From Xenophilus aerolatus (GTDB taxonomy: Bacteria > Pseudomonadota > Gammaproteobacteria > Burkholderiales > Burkholderiaceae_C): 64,000 nucleotides of DNA. The DNA lies in contig QAIB01000014.1 in the NCBI GenBank assembly GCA_030418545.1, forward strand, positions 51,852-115,851, in the 5' to 3' direction. The notes below the pieces were generated by a model, which ran no database searches, was not told the DNA's origin, and saw only the letters and a program-made list of their open reading frames with translations. This document shows positions 33,964 through 43,061 of the stretch, in pieces. The stretch's first letter is position 1; the number at the start of each line of letters is the position of its first letter. A program made the translations under genes and the position numbers.

Positions 33964-34343
33964 TTGGCGGAGGACTGAACAGCTGCCAGTGCTGGGGTCG
34001 GCCACGGCGCGCCACCACGGCTCACCCGATCCCATGCGGGATGCTTCATCGCCGCTTGGAGTTCGGCGCTGACCTGTTCGCGTGTCAAGCCAGGGCCAGA
34101 CTTGGCAACCGGCCAGGGCGCGCCACGGCTTATCGCAGTCTGCCAAGCCGGGTGCTGAGTGGCTGCCGCGAGCTCGTTGCCTACATGGTCGCGGCTCTTG
34201 CTGGCTGCATGTTCAGGGTGGAAGGTGGCGCCGGCTTCGCCGTTCGCCGGGTGGTACGCGCCAGCAGCGAACGCTGCCGGCGCAAAAAGCACAGCGGCGG
34301 TGCCAAGCGCGACTGCGAGGCTGCGGCGAATTGAGAAGTACAT
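33960..34343 (-). CDS. DUF4148-like exported protein
   Basis: A 127-residue periplasmic protein with signal peptide (RRSLAVALGTAAVLFAPAAFA, cleavage before AGA). The mature part has two near-repeats: GNELAAATQHPAWQTAISRGAPWPV and SAELQAAMKHPAWDRVSRGGAPWPT. DUF4148-type proteins carry similar tandem modules. The ribosome-binding site AGGAGACC is strong. The gene's stop overlaps the eptA GTG by 4 bp, arguing for translational coupling. Function unknown; it belongs with the metal/LPS regulon. Confidence 0.7.
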   Translation of the reverse strand: MYFSIRRSLAVALGTAAVLFAPAAFAAGAYHPANGEAGATFHPEHAASKSRDHVGNELAAATQHPAWQTAISRGAPWPVAKSGPGLTREQVSAELQAAMKHPAWDRVSRGGAPWPTPALAAVQSSAK

Positions 34344-34479
34344 GGTGGTCTCCTGTGGGATCTGCCCGGTCACCTGACCGTGCAATCAACTTTAGAAACC
34401 CAGCCCACCAGTTCGCCCACAACTCAATTACATCTGAGTCATCCCAGCGTAATGCAGTCAGGCCTTGCCTTTGCAGTCG

Positions 34480-34761
34480 TCAGGTCACCGCGTTGCCACA
34501 TTGCCCACAAAAGCGAGCGCCGCTTTGCAGCTGTCCGCCGCATCGAGCGCATGTTGTTGGCGCGAGGGTGCTGCCACATTGCGGGCAGAAACGCGAGTCA
34601 ATGGACGCTGCCGTGCCACACCTGCGGCATGTGAGGATGCCGCTGTTAATGGGCGTCGGCCTCCCATGCGAACGACGGTCGGTGTCATGGCGATCGTGCC
34701 GCTATCGCTCACCGTGGCCGACCTTGTGATCACCGCCAAAGATACGCTCCAGAAAGCTCAT
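34480..34761 (-). pseudogene. Double zinc-ribbon protein interrupted by an amber codon
   Basis: Reading from the ATG at 34761, which has the site TAGGAG: MSFLERIFGGDHKVGHGER, then TAG at codon 20 (34704-34702), then 72 further codons. These hold two zinc ribbons: CRRCGTAAS..FCPQCG and CARCGGQL..FCGQCG, ending NAVT. The N-terminus (short helix plus Gly/His linker) and the tandem CxxC ribbons match a family of small Burkholderiales proteins of about 90 residues. No start with a good ribosome-binding site lies after the stop, so it is broken unless the amber codon is read through. Confidence 0.72.
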
Positions 34762-34841
34762 GATGGGCTCCTACGGGCTCTCGAGATTGACATCCAGTTC
34801 GGTGGCCACTGGCATCCGGCCGCTTTGCAGTTCGGCAGCCA

Positions 34842-35222
34842 TTACTTCAGTGTGAAGCGCACGGACTGGACAGGCTTGCCCTTCAGGGTGACCTGGGCGA
34901 CCGCCTTGGTTCCTGCGTCTGCCGAGAACGTGCCTGTCGCCGCCAATGCGGAACCGTTCGGAAGCAGGTCGACCTCCTGCTTGCTGCTCCCGGAGAGCAA
35001 TGTGAGCTTGGCCGTCGCGCCATTGAGATCCTGGACCTTGCCGTGGTCGCTCACATGAAGGCTCATCGACTGCTTAGAAGCAACCAGTTCGTAGCTCACG
35101 TCTTTGACAACGGTCACAACACCGCCATGGCGTGGCTTGGCTTCATCGCCATGGCTACCTGCTGCAAAGGCGGTCGTGCCCAAGGCCAGTGCGGATACAG
35201 AAAGAAATTGCTTGATGTTCAT
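34842..35222 (-). CDS. Small periplasmic protein of the czc operon
   Basis: A 126-residue protein with signal peptide (MNIKQFLSVSALALGTTAFA, cleavage before AGS). The mature part starts HGDEAKPRHGGVVTVVKDVSYELV, which resembles the GPNGG-type metal-binding N-terminal domain of CzcB-like adaptors (compare GPNGGQLFADGDFSVEM in the upstream adaptor). The remaining beta pattern (AKLTLLSGSSKQEVDLLP, GTKAVAQVTLKGKPVQSVRFTLK) is also like that domain. It lies about 60 bp after czcA on the same strand. Probably a free periplasmic metal-binding partner of the pump; function inferred from similarity and context only. Confidence 0.72.
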   Translation of the reverse strand: MNIKQFLSVSALALGTTAFAAGSHGDEAKPRHGGVVTVVKDVSYELVASKQSMSLHVSDHGKVQDLNGATAKLTLLSGSSKQEVDLLPNGSALAATGTFSADAGTKAVAQVTLKGKPVQSVRFTLK

Positions 35223-35283
35223 GGAGTGGCAGGAGAAGGCCCCCTCGACTGATCAGCCGTGCGAGGGGTTCACGGCACTTGCC

Positions 35284-38200
35284 TCATGCAGGTCTGGGAT
35301 CGCCGGCAGGATTCGCTCGCTCCTCCGGCCCATCGAAGACCTCCTCCTCATCGTCTCTTGCATGTGCTAGGCGATAGAGCACGGGAAGGACGAGCAGGGT
35401 CAAGGCGGTGGACGACAGGATTCCCCCGATAACCACCGTGGCCAGAGGGCGCTGCACCTCGGCGCCGGTACCCGTGGCGATCGCCATGGGCACAAAGCCG
35501 AGTGACGCCACCAGGGCGGTCATGAGGACCGGTCGAAGCCGCGTGATGGCACCTTCGTGGATCGCGCTGTCCAGTGATGCCCCCTGCTCTCGCAGGTTGC
35601 GGATGAACGAGATCATCACGAGGCCGTTGAGAACGGCAACCCCAGAAAGTGCGATGAACCCGACGGCCGCAGTGATCGACAGCGGAATGTCGCGCAGCCA
35701 CAAAGCCAGAATCCCGCCGGTCAGGGCAAAGGGGATGCCGGTGAACACGATCAGCCCATCCTTGAGATTGCCAAACATGGCAAACAGCAGGGTGAACACT
35801 AGCAGCAATGCGACCGGCACGACGATCTGGAGGCGTTGAGTAGCCGACTGGAGGTTCTCGAACTGACCGCCCCAAGTAGTCCAGTAGCCGGTCGGGATCT
35901 TGACCTGCTCCTGCAGCGTGGCGGACGCTTCGGAGACGAAGCCGCCCAGATCGCGGCCGCGCACGTTCGCGCTGACCACGATCCGGCGTTTTCCGTTCTC
36001 ACGGCTGACCTGGTTCGGGCCAGGCGCGAGCTCCAAGGTGGCCACCTCGGCCAACGGGATGAAGCTTACCCGGGGCGTGCCGGCAGCATTGGCTGATGCT
36101 GGTAGTGGTATCGGGAGTCGGCGGATGGCGTCGATATTCCCTCGCACGCTCTCCGGCAGCCGAACGATGATGTCGAAGCGCCGATCGCCTTCGAACATGG
36201 TGCCGGCTTCGCGGCCGCCGACGGCGGTCGCCAACGTGTCCTGCACATCGGCAATGTTCAGTCCGTATCGAGTGACCTTGTCGCGGTCGATGGCCACCGT
36301 CAGCATGGGGAGGCCCGTTGTCTGTTCGACCTTGACCTCTGCTGCACCCGAAATCGAGTTGAGGACCTTCTCGATTTCCGCTGCCGTCTTGTTCAGGACG
36401 TCCATGTCATCGCCGAAGACCTTGACCGCAACGTCGCTGCGCACGCCGGAAACCAGCTCATTGAAACGCAGTTGGATGGGCTGAGAGAACTCGTAGCTGT
36501 TCCCGGGGATCTTTGCGGCCTCTTGCTGCACCGCCTCGAGCAGTTCTGCGCGACTGCGCCTGGGCGCCGGCCAGTCTTTCTCCGGCTTCAGCATGACGTA
36601 GCCGTCGGAGATGTTGGGCGGCATCGCATCAGAGGCGATCTCTGCCGTTCCCGTGCGAGCGAAGATCCGCTCGATCTCTGGGAATTTTTCTTTCAGCCGT
36701 GACTCCAGACGTTGCTGCATCTGGACCGACTGCGAGAGACTCGTGCCCGGGATGCGCAGCGCCTGGATCGCGAAGTCGCCTTCGTTCAGGCTCGGGATGA
36801 ACTCGCTGCCCAGGCGAGTCGCCAGAAGGCCGCAGAGCACGATGGCGATGCCGGCTGCGGTCAGGACGACGGCCTTGGCGTTGAGCGCACGGGTCAGCAG
36901 CGGCTCGTAGCCGCGCTTGGCCCACTGCATCAATCGGTTCTCCTTCTCCGTGACCTTCGTGCCGATGAAAAGGGCCACGGCCGCCGGAATGAAAGTCACG
37001 GACAGGATCATGGCTCCTAGCAGCGCGATGACCACGGTCAGCGCCATCGGGTGGAACATCTTCCCCTCGACCCCGGTCAGGGCGAAGATGGGCAGATAGA
37101 CGATCATGATGATCAGTTGCCCGAAGAGCAGCGCACGACGTGCTTCCTTGGAAGCCGCAAACACCTCATGGAAACGCTCGCTGCGAGTGAGTGGCCGGCC
37201 ATGGTGCTGCTGCGCGTGCGCCAAGCGTCGCACGCAGTTCTCAACGATCACCACCGCACCGTCGATGATGATTCCAAAGTCGAGGGCGCCCAGGCTCATC
37301 AGGTTGGCACTCACCTTCTGGTTGACCATGCCTGTGAACGTGAACAGCATGGACAGCGGAATCACCATCGCCGTGATGATCGCCGCGCGCAGGTTGCCCA
37401 GGAACGCGAAGAGCACCGCGATCACTAGGATCGCGCCCTCCAGAAGGTTCTTCTTGACCGTCGCGATGGCTTTGTCGACAAGGACCGTTCGGTCATAGAC
37501 CGTCACGGCTTCGATTCCGGGCGGGAGGTTCTTGTTGATCTCCTCCATCTTTTTGGCGACGGCTTGCGAAACGGTCCGGCTGTTCTCTCCGATGAGCATG
37601 AACACAGTGCCGAGGACGACCTCACGTCCGTTGTCGGTGGCTGCGCCGGTGCGCAACTCTTGCCCGATCTCGACCTGCGCCACGTCTCGCACCCGCACCG
37701 GCGTGCTGCCGGCGCTGCTCAGGATCACATTGTTGATGTCGTCGATTGACCCGACCTGTCCCGGTGCGCGGATCAAGTACTGCTCGCCACGTCGCTCGAT
37801 GTACCCCGCACCCACGTTGGTGTTGTTGCGCTCGAGTGCGCGCACGACGTCGGGTAGCGACAGCCCGTAGGCAGCGAGCTTCTCAGGCAGCGGCGCGATC
37901 TGGTACTGCTTGGCGTACCCGCCGATGGTGTTTATCTCGGTCACGCCCGGCACGTTGCGCAGCTGCGGCTTGATGATCCAGTCCTGGATCTCGCGCAGAT
38001 CGGTGGACTTGTAGGGAGATCCGTCCGACTTCTTGGCGCCGTCCTTCGCTTCCACCGTCCATAGGTAGATCTCGCCGAGCCCGGTCGAAATCGGCCCCGA
38101 GACGGGGTGGATTCCGTCGGGGAGCTGGCCCGTGGTGGACTGGAGTCGCTCGTTCACGAGCTGGCGCGCGAAGTAGATGTCGGTGCCGTCCCGGAAGATC

Positions 38201-38484
38201 ACAGTGACCTGCGACAGGCCGTAGCGCGACAGAGAGCGCGTTTCCTGCAGGCCCGGCAGGCCGGCCATCACGGTTTCGATCGGAAAGGTGACGCGCTGCT
38301 CGGTCTCCAGCGGGGAGTAGCCGGGCGCGGCGGTGTTGATCTGCACCTGGACGTTCGTTATGTCCGGAACAGCATCGATCGGCAGCTTCTGGTAGTTGTA
38401 GACGCCCAGGCCCGCCATGGCGAGCACGGCGAGCAGGACCAGCCATCGCTGTTCGATGGCAAAACGGATGATTCTTTCGAACAT
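35284..38484 (-). CDS. czcA: CzcA-type heavy-metal RND efflux pump
   Basis: Inner-membrane proton-driven pump of about 1,066 residues that exports divalent cations through a CzcCBA envelope complex. It has the typical N-terminus MFERIIRFAIEQRWLVLLAVLAM, PIDAVPDITNVQVQ, two large periplasmic loops and the HME-RND signature DFGIIIDGAVVIVEN in membrane helix 4. That motif favours the Zn/Co/Cd (CzcA) class over the Cu/Ag (CusA) class. The start at MFERI was preferred over an in-frame upstream start. It lies 16 bp after czcB and is followed by a small periplasmic gene. The C-terminal tail is acidic (DDEEEVFDGPEE). Confidence 0.93.
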   Translation of the reverse strand: MFERIIRFAIEQRWLVLLAVLAMAGLGVYNYQKLPIDAVPDITNVQVQINTAAPGYSPLETEQRVTFPIETVMAGLPGLQETRSLSRYGLSQVTVIFRDGTDIYFARQLVNERLQSTTGQLPDGIHPVSGPISTGLGEIYLWTVEAKDGAKKSDGSPYKSTDLREIQDWIIKPQLRNVPGVTEINTIGGYAKQYQIAPLPEKLAAYGLSLPDVVRALERNNTNVGAGYIERRGEQYLIRAPGQVGSIDDINNVILSSAGSTPVRVRDVAQVEIGQELRTGAATDNGREVVLGTVFMLIGENSRTVSQAVAKKMEEINKNLPPGIEAVTVYDRTVLVDKAIATVKKNLLEGAILVIAVLFAFLGNLRAAIITAMVIPLSMLFTFTGMVNQKVSANLMSLGALDFGIIIDGAVVIVENCVRRLAHAQQHHGRPLTRSERFHEVFAASKEARRALLFGQLIIMIVYLPIFALTGVEGKMFHPMALTVVIALLGAMILSVTFIPAAVALFIGTKVTEKENRLMQWAKRGYEPLLTRALNAKAVVLTAAGIAIVLCGLLATRLGSEFIPSLNEGDFAIQALRIPGTSLSQSVQMQQRLESRLKEKFPEIERIFARTGTAEIASDAMPPNISDGYVMLKPEKDWPAPRRSRAELLEAVQQEAAKIPGNSYEFSQPIQLRFNELVSGVRSDVAVKVFGDDMDVLNKTAAEIEKVLNSISGAAEVKVEQTTGLPMLTVAIDRDKVTRYGLNIADVQDTLATAVGGREAGTMFEGDRRFDIIVRLPESVRGNIDAIRRLPIPLPASANAAGTPRVSFIPLAEVATLELAPGPNQVSRENGKRRIVVSANVRGRDLGGFVSEASATLQEQVKIPTGYWTTWGGQFENLQSATQRLQIVVPVALLLVFTLLFAMFGNLKDGLIVFTGIPFALTGGILALWLRDIPLSITAAVGFIALSGVAVLNGLVMISFIRNLREQGASLDSAIHEGAITRLRPVLMTALVASLGFVPMAIATGTGAEVQRPLATVVIGGILSSTALTLLVLPVLYRLAHARDDEEEVFDGPEERANPAGDPRPA

Positions 38485-38500
38485 GGTCGTGCGGTCCGCC

Positions 38501-40066
38501 TCAGTGGGTGTGAGTGGCAGAGCCCTTGCCTTGCTCGGACTTGACGACAAAGCTTCCGGCGGCGGCATAGCTGCTCCCGGTCTTCAGGCCCTCGACGATC
38601 TCCACCCGCTTGCCGTCGGTGCGGCCGAGCTGCACCGGTTGCGGCACGAAGCCTCCCGGCACCTTGAGGAACACCACCGGCTTTTCATCGATCGTCTGGA
38701 TGGCTGACGACGCGACCGTGACGGGAACGGCAACCTCTTCGGCGACCACCTCGACGTTCACAAAAAGGCCTGGTCGCCACGCGCCTTGCGGGTTCGGCAG
38801 CGTCACCCGCGCACGCGCTGTACGCGTCTGCTCTCCGATGAGCGATCCGACATAGGCCACCGTGCCGTTGGCGGTGGCGTCGAAGGCGCCCGAGCGCACG
38901 AGCACCTTCTCGCCGACCCGCACACGCGGCAGATCCCGCGCAGGCACGCTCATCTCGGCCCAGACAGACGAGAGGTCGGAAATGATGAAAACCTGCGTGT
39001 CCTCGCGAACGGCCTCGCCGAGTGCGATGTGCTTTTCCACGACGATGCCATCGAACGGCGCACGCAGCTCGAACCGGCCCAGCGTCCCCGCACTGGGCGT
39101 GGCGCCGAGTGCCAGCAACTTCTGATTTGCATTGGCTGCGGCGATCTCTGCTTCGCGAAGCGCTTGCTGAGCCTGAAGCACGTCCTGTTCTGGCGAGATT
39201 CGCTCCTCGAAGAGCTTTTTCTCCCGGTCGTAAGTGGTCTTGGCGAGTTGGCGCCGCTGAAGGGCGGACTGCAGCTCGGACCGCGTTTCTGACACCGCCG
39301 TACTGGAGATGACAGCGAGCACCTGACCCTTCTTCACCTGTTGCCCGAGATTGGCGCTCACGCTGTCGACGACGCCGGTGACACGCGGCACGATGTGGGC
39401 CGTCCGGTCCTCGTTGAACCGAATCTCGCCGGGGAATTGAAGCCCGCTGCGGATGCTGGCGGGCGCGCTGGCGTCCAGCGTGATGCCCGCGGACTGGACC
39501 TGTGCATCGGTCATGGACACCCGGCCCTCGTCCTTGCTGAAGGCGAAGAGGTAGGCCTCTTGGGGGGTCTGCACTTCGATGGTCGCCTCGAAGATGTGCG
39601 GCTCGGCCACAGGCTGGTCGCTGGTCCAGACGCCGTTGGCAAGAGCGAAGTTCACGGTCTGCTTGGCGCCGTTGGGCCGCGTGAGCGACACCGTCATCCG
39701 GGTCCCTGGAGTGCTGACGGGCTGGTTCTTGAGCAGCGTCCAGGCCTTGAAGCGCGGCTCGCCACCTTCTTCCGACAGCAGCATCTCGACCGAAAAGTCA
39801 CCATCCGCGAATAGCTGCCCACCGTTCGGGCCCTTGGCCGCCGCTTCTTCGGCGTGACCGCCCGCACCCTCGGCGCCGTGCCCGTGGCCGTCGTCCTCCT
39901 TCTTGCCGGACTCTTCGGCGTGGCCGGCGTGGCTCTCCGTCGCTGTGGACTTCTTTCCGTCCGATTTCGTCATGATGAGCACGCCACTGATGACGCCTGC
40001 GGCGAAGAGCAGGGCGATAAGCAGCTTCTGGCCACGCCGCGGCTGGGACTGTTGGGGGGAGTTCAT
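38501..40066 (-). CDS. czcB: CzcB-type periplasmic adaptor protein
   Basis: Membrane-fusion protein of 521 residues linking CzcA to the outer-membrane channel. After the anchor helix (LLIALLFAAGVISGVLIM) comes a His/Glu-rich stretch (SHAGHAEESGKKEDDGHGHG) and the CzcB-specific domain GPNGGQLFADGDFSVEM. A barrel-sandwich/lipoyl segment (VTGVVDSVSANLGQQVKKGQVLAVI), a coiled-coil hairpin (about 300-370) and the beta-barrel (LRAPFDGIVVEKHIALGEAV) follow. The His-rich segment probably binds zinc or a similar ion. It overlaps czcC by 4 bp and leads into czcA. Confidence 0.93.
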   Translation of the reverse strand: MNSPQQSQPRRGQKLLIALLFAAGVISGVLIMTKSDGKKSTATESHAGHAEESGKKEDDGHGHGAEGAGGHAEEAAAKGPNGGQLFADGDFSVEMLLSEEGGEPRFKAWTLLKNQPVSTPGTRMTVSLTRPNGAKQTVNFALANGVWTSDQPVAEPHIFEATIEVQTPQEAYLFAFSKDEGRVSMTDAQVQSAGITLDASAPASIRSGLQFPGEIRFNEDRTAHIVPRVTGVVDSVSANLGQQVKKGQVLAVISSTAVSETRSELQSALQRRQLAKTTYDREKKLFEERISPEQDVLQAQQALREAEIAAANANQKLLALGATPSAGTLGRFELRAPFDGIVVEKHIALGEAVREDTQVFIISDLSSVWAEMSVPARDLPRVRVGEKVLVRSGAFDATANGTVAYVGSLIGEQTRTARARVTLPNPQGAWRPGLFVNVEVVAEEVAVPVTVASSAIQTIDEKPVVFLKVPGGFVPQPVQLGRTDGKRVEIVEGLKTGSSYAAAGSFVVKSEQGKGSATHTH

Positions 40067-41373
40067 GGGCGATCCTGGATCTGGGAGGTGGAGCTCGAGG
40101 CGGGGCGGCCGTTGTCCTGGCCGAGCAGGCGATGCAGGTCCGCCGACGCGCGGTGCGCGTCGGCGAGGGCACGCAGGTACTGGGCGCGGGACTGGAGCAG
40201 GGTTCGTTGGGCGTCGAGGGCCTCGAGATAGCTGAACTTGCCGAGCTCGAAGCCCTTGGTGGCCGCCTCAAAGGCGCTTTGGGCACCAGGCAGGACTTCG
40301 TCGCGCAAGGTGGTCACTTCGGCCAGCGAGGTCTCGATACGCTGTCGGGCAGCCAGTGCCTCGGTGCGCACGCGCAGTTCCGTGGCCTGCGCCACGTCCT
40401 GCGCCTTGTCCTGGCGGCGCAAGGCTTCCTGCAGATTCCCTCGGTTGGTGTCGAAGATGGGGAGCGGGATGGAGATGCCCACCACGGCTTGGTTGCGAGC
40501 GAGCTCGTTGGGGCGGGTCGCGCCAATCGTGACTGTCACATCAGGAATGCGCTTCGCGCGCTCGAGGTCAGCCAGCGCCTCGAAGCGCCGGACATCCAGT
40601 CGCGACTCCCGCACCGCTGGTGCGTTGTCCACGTGAGCAGCGATGTCATCCACCGCGACAAGGCTTGGCGTGCGCAAGGCATCGCCGTCCAAGAATGCGA
40701 TGGCGGGTCCTGGACCAATGACGCCTCGCAGCTGCGCCAGACTCGTGCGTTGCTCGCCCTGCGCCTGCAGCAGTTCCAGGCGAACACCGGCTTCCGCCAC
40801 CTTGGCTTTCGTCTCTTCGACTGGCGAAACCTTGCCCGCGGTGACACGCTTGTTGGCCGCGTCGGAGCCTCGCCGCGCCAGATCCAAGGATGCCTGTGCC
40901 AACGTGACCCGCTCCTGTGCCACCAGCGCGGCAAAAAAGGCCGAGGTCACATTGGCGCGCATGTCGATACGCCTTGCCTCCCGCTGGACCTCCGCGATCT
41001 CTACTGCACGGTCGGCTGCGGCAATGCGTGCCGATCGCTTTCCACCGAGCTCGATGGGCTGGGAGAGAGTGATTGTGGAAGTCCGAGTTTCCTTGCGTTC
41101 ATCCTCGATCTGAGCGTCCAAGGTCGGATTGGGAAACGCGCCTGCCTGGATGCGCCCGCCCTGAGCTGCCAGCACTTCGTTGCGCGCGGCGGCGAAGTCA
41201 GGGTTGCCCTCCTCCGCTTGCCGCAATGCCGCCGACAAAGTCAGCGGCACGGCAGCCTGCGCCGACGGTTGCGGCAAAACCACGGGGGCCGCCGGCTGTG
41301 ATATCTGTGCCAGCGACGCGCCGCCGGCTAGCGCCATGATCGCGAACGCGATCGGCGCAGGAAACCTGCACAT
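40063..41373 (-). CDS. czcC: CzcC-type outer-membrane channel (TolC family)
   Basis: Outer-membrane exit duct of 436 residues with signal peptide (FAIMALAGGASLA). It contains the two outer-membrane efflux protein repeats: ALRQAEEGNPDFAAARNEVLAAQG and LTTLRDEVLPGAQSAFEAATKGFELGKFSYLEALDAQRTLL. FPNPTLDAQIEDE and SQPIELGGKRSARIAAAD are the CzcC/CusC-type segments. It is translationally coupled to czcB by ATGA overlap. The absence of a lipobox distinguishes it from the TolC-like lipoprotein of the copper cluster downstream. Confidence 0.92.
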   Translation of the reverse strand: MCRFPAPIAFAIMALAGGASLAQISQPAAPVVLPQPSAQAAVPLTLSAALRQAEEGNPDFAAARNEVLAAQGGRIQAGAFPNPTLDAQIEDERKETRTSTITLSQPIELGGKRSARIAAADRAVEIAEVQREARRIDMRANVTSAFFAALVAQERVTLAQASLDLARRGSDAANKRVTAGKVSPVEETKAKVAEAGVRLELLQAQGEQRTSLAQLRGVIGPGPAIAFLDGDALRTPSLVAVDDIAAHVDNAPAVRESRLDVRRFEALADLERAKRIPDVTVTIGATRPNELARNQAVVGISIPLPIFDTNRGNLQEALRRQDKAQDVAQATELRVRTEALAARQRIETSLAEVTTLRDEVLPGAQSAFEAATKGFELGKFSYLEALDAQRTLLQSRAQYLRALADAHRASADLHRLLGQDNGRPASSSTSQIQDRP

Positions 41374-41460
41374 TGAAGAACTCCAGTCGGAAAGATGCCG
41401 GGCGGAACGAGCGTCCCGAAGGCGAGCAGCGCTACGACGCGCAGCGCGTGAGCATGTGGA

Positions 41461-41823
41461 TCAGCGCATCGGCGTCCATTTGGGCCGCTCGATCAGCGAG
41501 GGGGTGCTGATCAGCGCGACGGCGTCGCTGGTGCGCGGGTAACAAGCAGTGGCATGCAAGTGAGAATGCATCGATGAAACGACGCCAGTTGGCGCAGCCT
41601 GCACGTGGCAATGCGCGCAATGGACATCTTCGTCTGCGCAGTGCTCGGCCATACTGGCCGTGCCCGGCTGGCGATGTTCCTGCACGACGTCAGGACTTGT
41701 GACGGGCTCGAGGTACTCGAGGCCTGCGGATGTATGTTGGCGGCCGTCGGAGTCCATCGCAAAGGCCAGACCCCACTGCATTGAAAGCAGCGCGAGCAGT
41801 AGCGTGGCGACGATGCGGCGCAT
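41461..41823 (-). CDS. CzcI-like small periplasmic protein
   Basis: A 120-residue protein with signal peptide (RRIVATLLLALLSMQWGLAFA) and a mature part rich in His and Cys (EHCADEDVHCAHCHVQAA, HSHLHATACYP). This size, the MQW motif at the end of the signal and the position before czcC match CzcI, a regulatory or metal-binding protein of czc operons. The mature segment is variable in this family, so the name rests mainly on position and the signal region. Confidence 0.7.
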   Translation of the reverse strand: MRRIVATLLLALLSMQWGLAFAMDSDGRQHTSAGLEYLEPVTSPDVVQEHRQPGTASMAEHCADEDVHCAHCHVQAAPTGVVSSMHSHLHATACYPRTSDAVALISTPSLIERPKWTPMR

Positions 41824-41853
41824 GGGATCCTTCGAAGTTCCTGCTGAGCCTGT

Positions 41854-42822
41854 TCAGTAGCGGTGGTCGCCGCTTGCCATTTCGCAAGGCACCTTCTCGA
41901 CCTGGATCGTCGTGTGGTGCAGCGCGAACTTTTCCTCGAGCAGATGCGCGCAAGCGCGCGTGAGCTTGTCCGCGTCCCCTCTCGGGCTCACGAGGTGAAC
42001 GCTCAGACTGGCCTTGCCACTCGTCATGGCCCAGACGTGCAATTCATGGACGGAGCTGACGCCTGGGACACCACCGAGCGCACGCCGGATGGCGGCGATG
42101 TCGAGATCGGCCGGCACGCCTTCCAGGAGGATGTTGACGCTGTCACGCAGAAGGATCCACGTTCGCGGAAGCACCCACAGACCAATCAGCACCGCGATCG
42201 CGGAGTCGACCCAGGTCCAGCCAGTGAAGCGAATGACGATCGCCCCAACGATGACGCCGATGGAGCCGAGCATGTCGCTCCAGACTTCTAGGTAGGCTCC
42301 TTTGACATTCAGGCTTTCGTCCTTACCGGCTGCCAACAACCTCATGCTGATCAGATTGATGACCAGCCCCAGGGTGGCAATCACCAACATCCCCGTCGAC
42401 TCAATGGACGGCGGTGACTTGATCCGCTGGTACGCCTCGAACAGGATATAGATTGCGACACCAAAGAGGAGCAACGCGTTGAACGCGGCCGCGATGATCT
42501 CGAAGCGGTAATATCCAAACGTACGCTTGGCGTCGGCCTGACGCTTGCCTACGCGGATCGCTGCCAGCGCGATCGCCAGCGCTGCCGCGTCCGTGAACAT
42601 GTGGGCGGCGTCAGAGATCAGGGCCAGGCTGCCCGTAACGACGCCTCCGATTACTTCGGCAACTAGAAAGGTGCTGGTGAGGATCAGCGCGATCCAGAGC
42701 GGCCGTTCCTTGCCTGGCTGGATGGCTGCCGGAGCGTGAGAGTGTGAATGGCCGCTGGACACGATGGGTTGGTGTGTAGATTTTTTGGTGAGGCGGACTG
42801 TTGGCACGGCACAGGCGATCAA
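41854..42822 (-). CDS. czcD: CDF-family zinc/cadmium exporter CzcD
   Basis: Inner-membrane cation diffusion facilitator of up to 322 residues. It has six membrane helices, an N-terminal His stretch (GHSHSHAPA), and the family metal-site motifs SDAAHMFTDAAALAIAL in helix 2 and EVWSDMLGSIGVIVGAI in helix 5. The cytoplasmic C-terminal domain (VSSVHELHVWAMTSGKASLSVHL) follows. The start is uncertain: the frame opens at TTG (42822), with GTG codons shortly downstream. It is the first gene of the czc operon and has a perfect palindrome about 75 bp upstream of the start. Confidence 0.9.
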   Translation of the reverse strand: MIACAVPTVRLTKKSTHQPIVSSGHSHSHAPAAIQPGKERPLWIALILTSTFLVAEVIGGVVTGSLALISDAAHMFTDAAALAIALAAIRVGKRQADAKRTFGYYRFEIIAAAFNALLLFGVAIYILFEAYQRIKSPPSIESTGMLVIATLGLVINLISMRLLAAGKDESLNVKGAYLEVWSDMLGSIGVIVGAIVIRFTGWTWVDSAIAVLIGLWVLPRTWILLRDSVNILLEGVPADLDIAAIRRALGGVPGVSSVHELHVWAMTSGKASLSVHLVSPRGDADKLTRACAHLLEEKFALHHTTIQVEKVPCEMASGDHRY

Positions 42823-42897
42823 CGCCGAAGAGCTGCTGACCCCTACGGGCTGCCGATCGCCATCGTAGGCACTCAGGCCGCTGCCGAGATAACGGCC

Positions 42898-42917
42898 AGA
42901 TTACATGTTTGTAATCT
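42898..42917. promoter_or_regulatory. Perfect palindrome upstream of czcD (candidate response-regulator operator)
   Basis: AGATTACATGTTTGTAATCT consists of two 8-bp perfect arms around TGTT. OmpR-type metal regulators (CzcR, CopR, IrlR) bind TTACA...TGTAA motifs, so this fits the response regulator encoded at 30287. Related half-sites GTAATC occur before that regulator (about 30246) and before the DUF4148 gene (about 29695). Confidence 0.72.
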
Positions 42918-43061
42918 TCGGGATTGGCCGGTCAGACTCGCTAGCGGATGATGCTTGCGCCACGAGCAAGCTGAGCTGAGGTCAGGATCGAAGCACGGAA
43001 GACATCGAATGCAGAACACCAAAAAATATGGCCGCCATATGAGGCGTTCTACATCCAGAGC

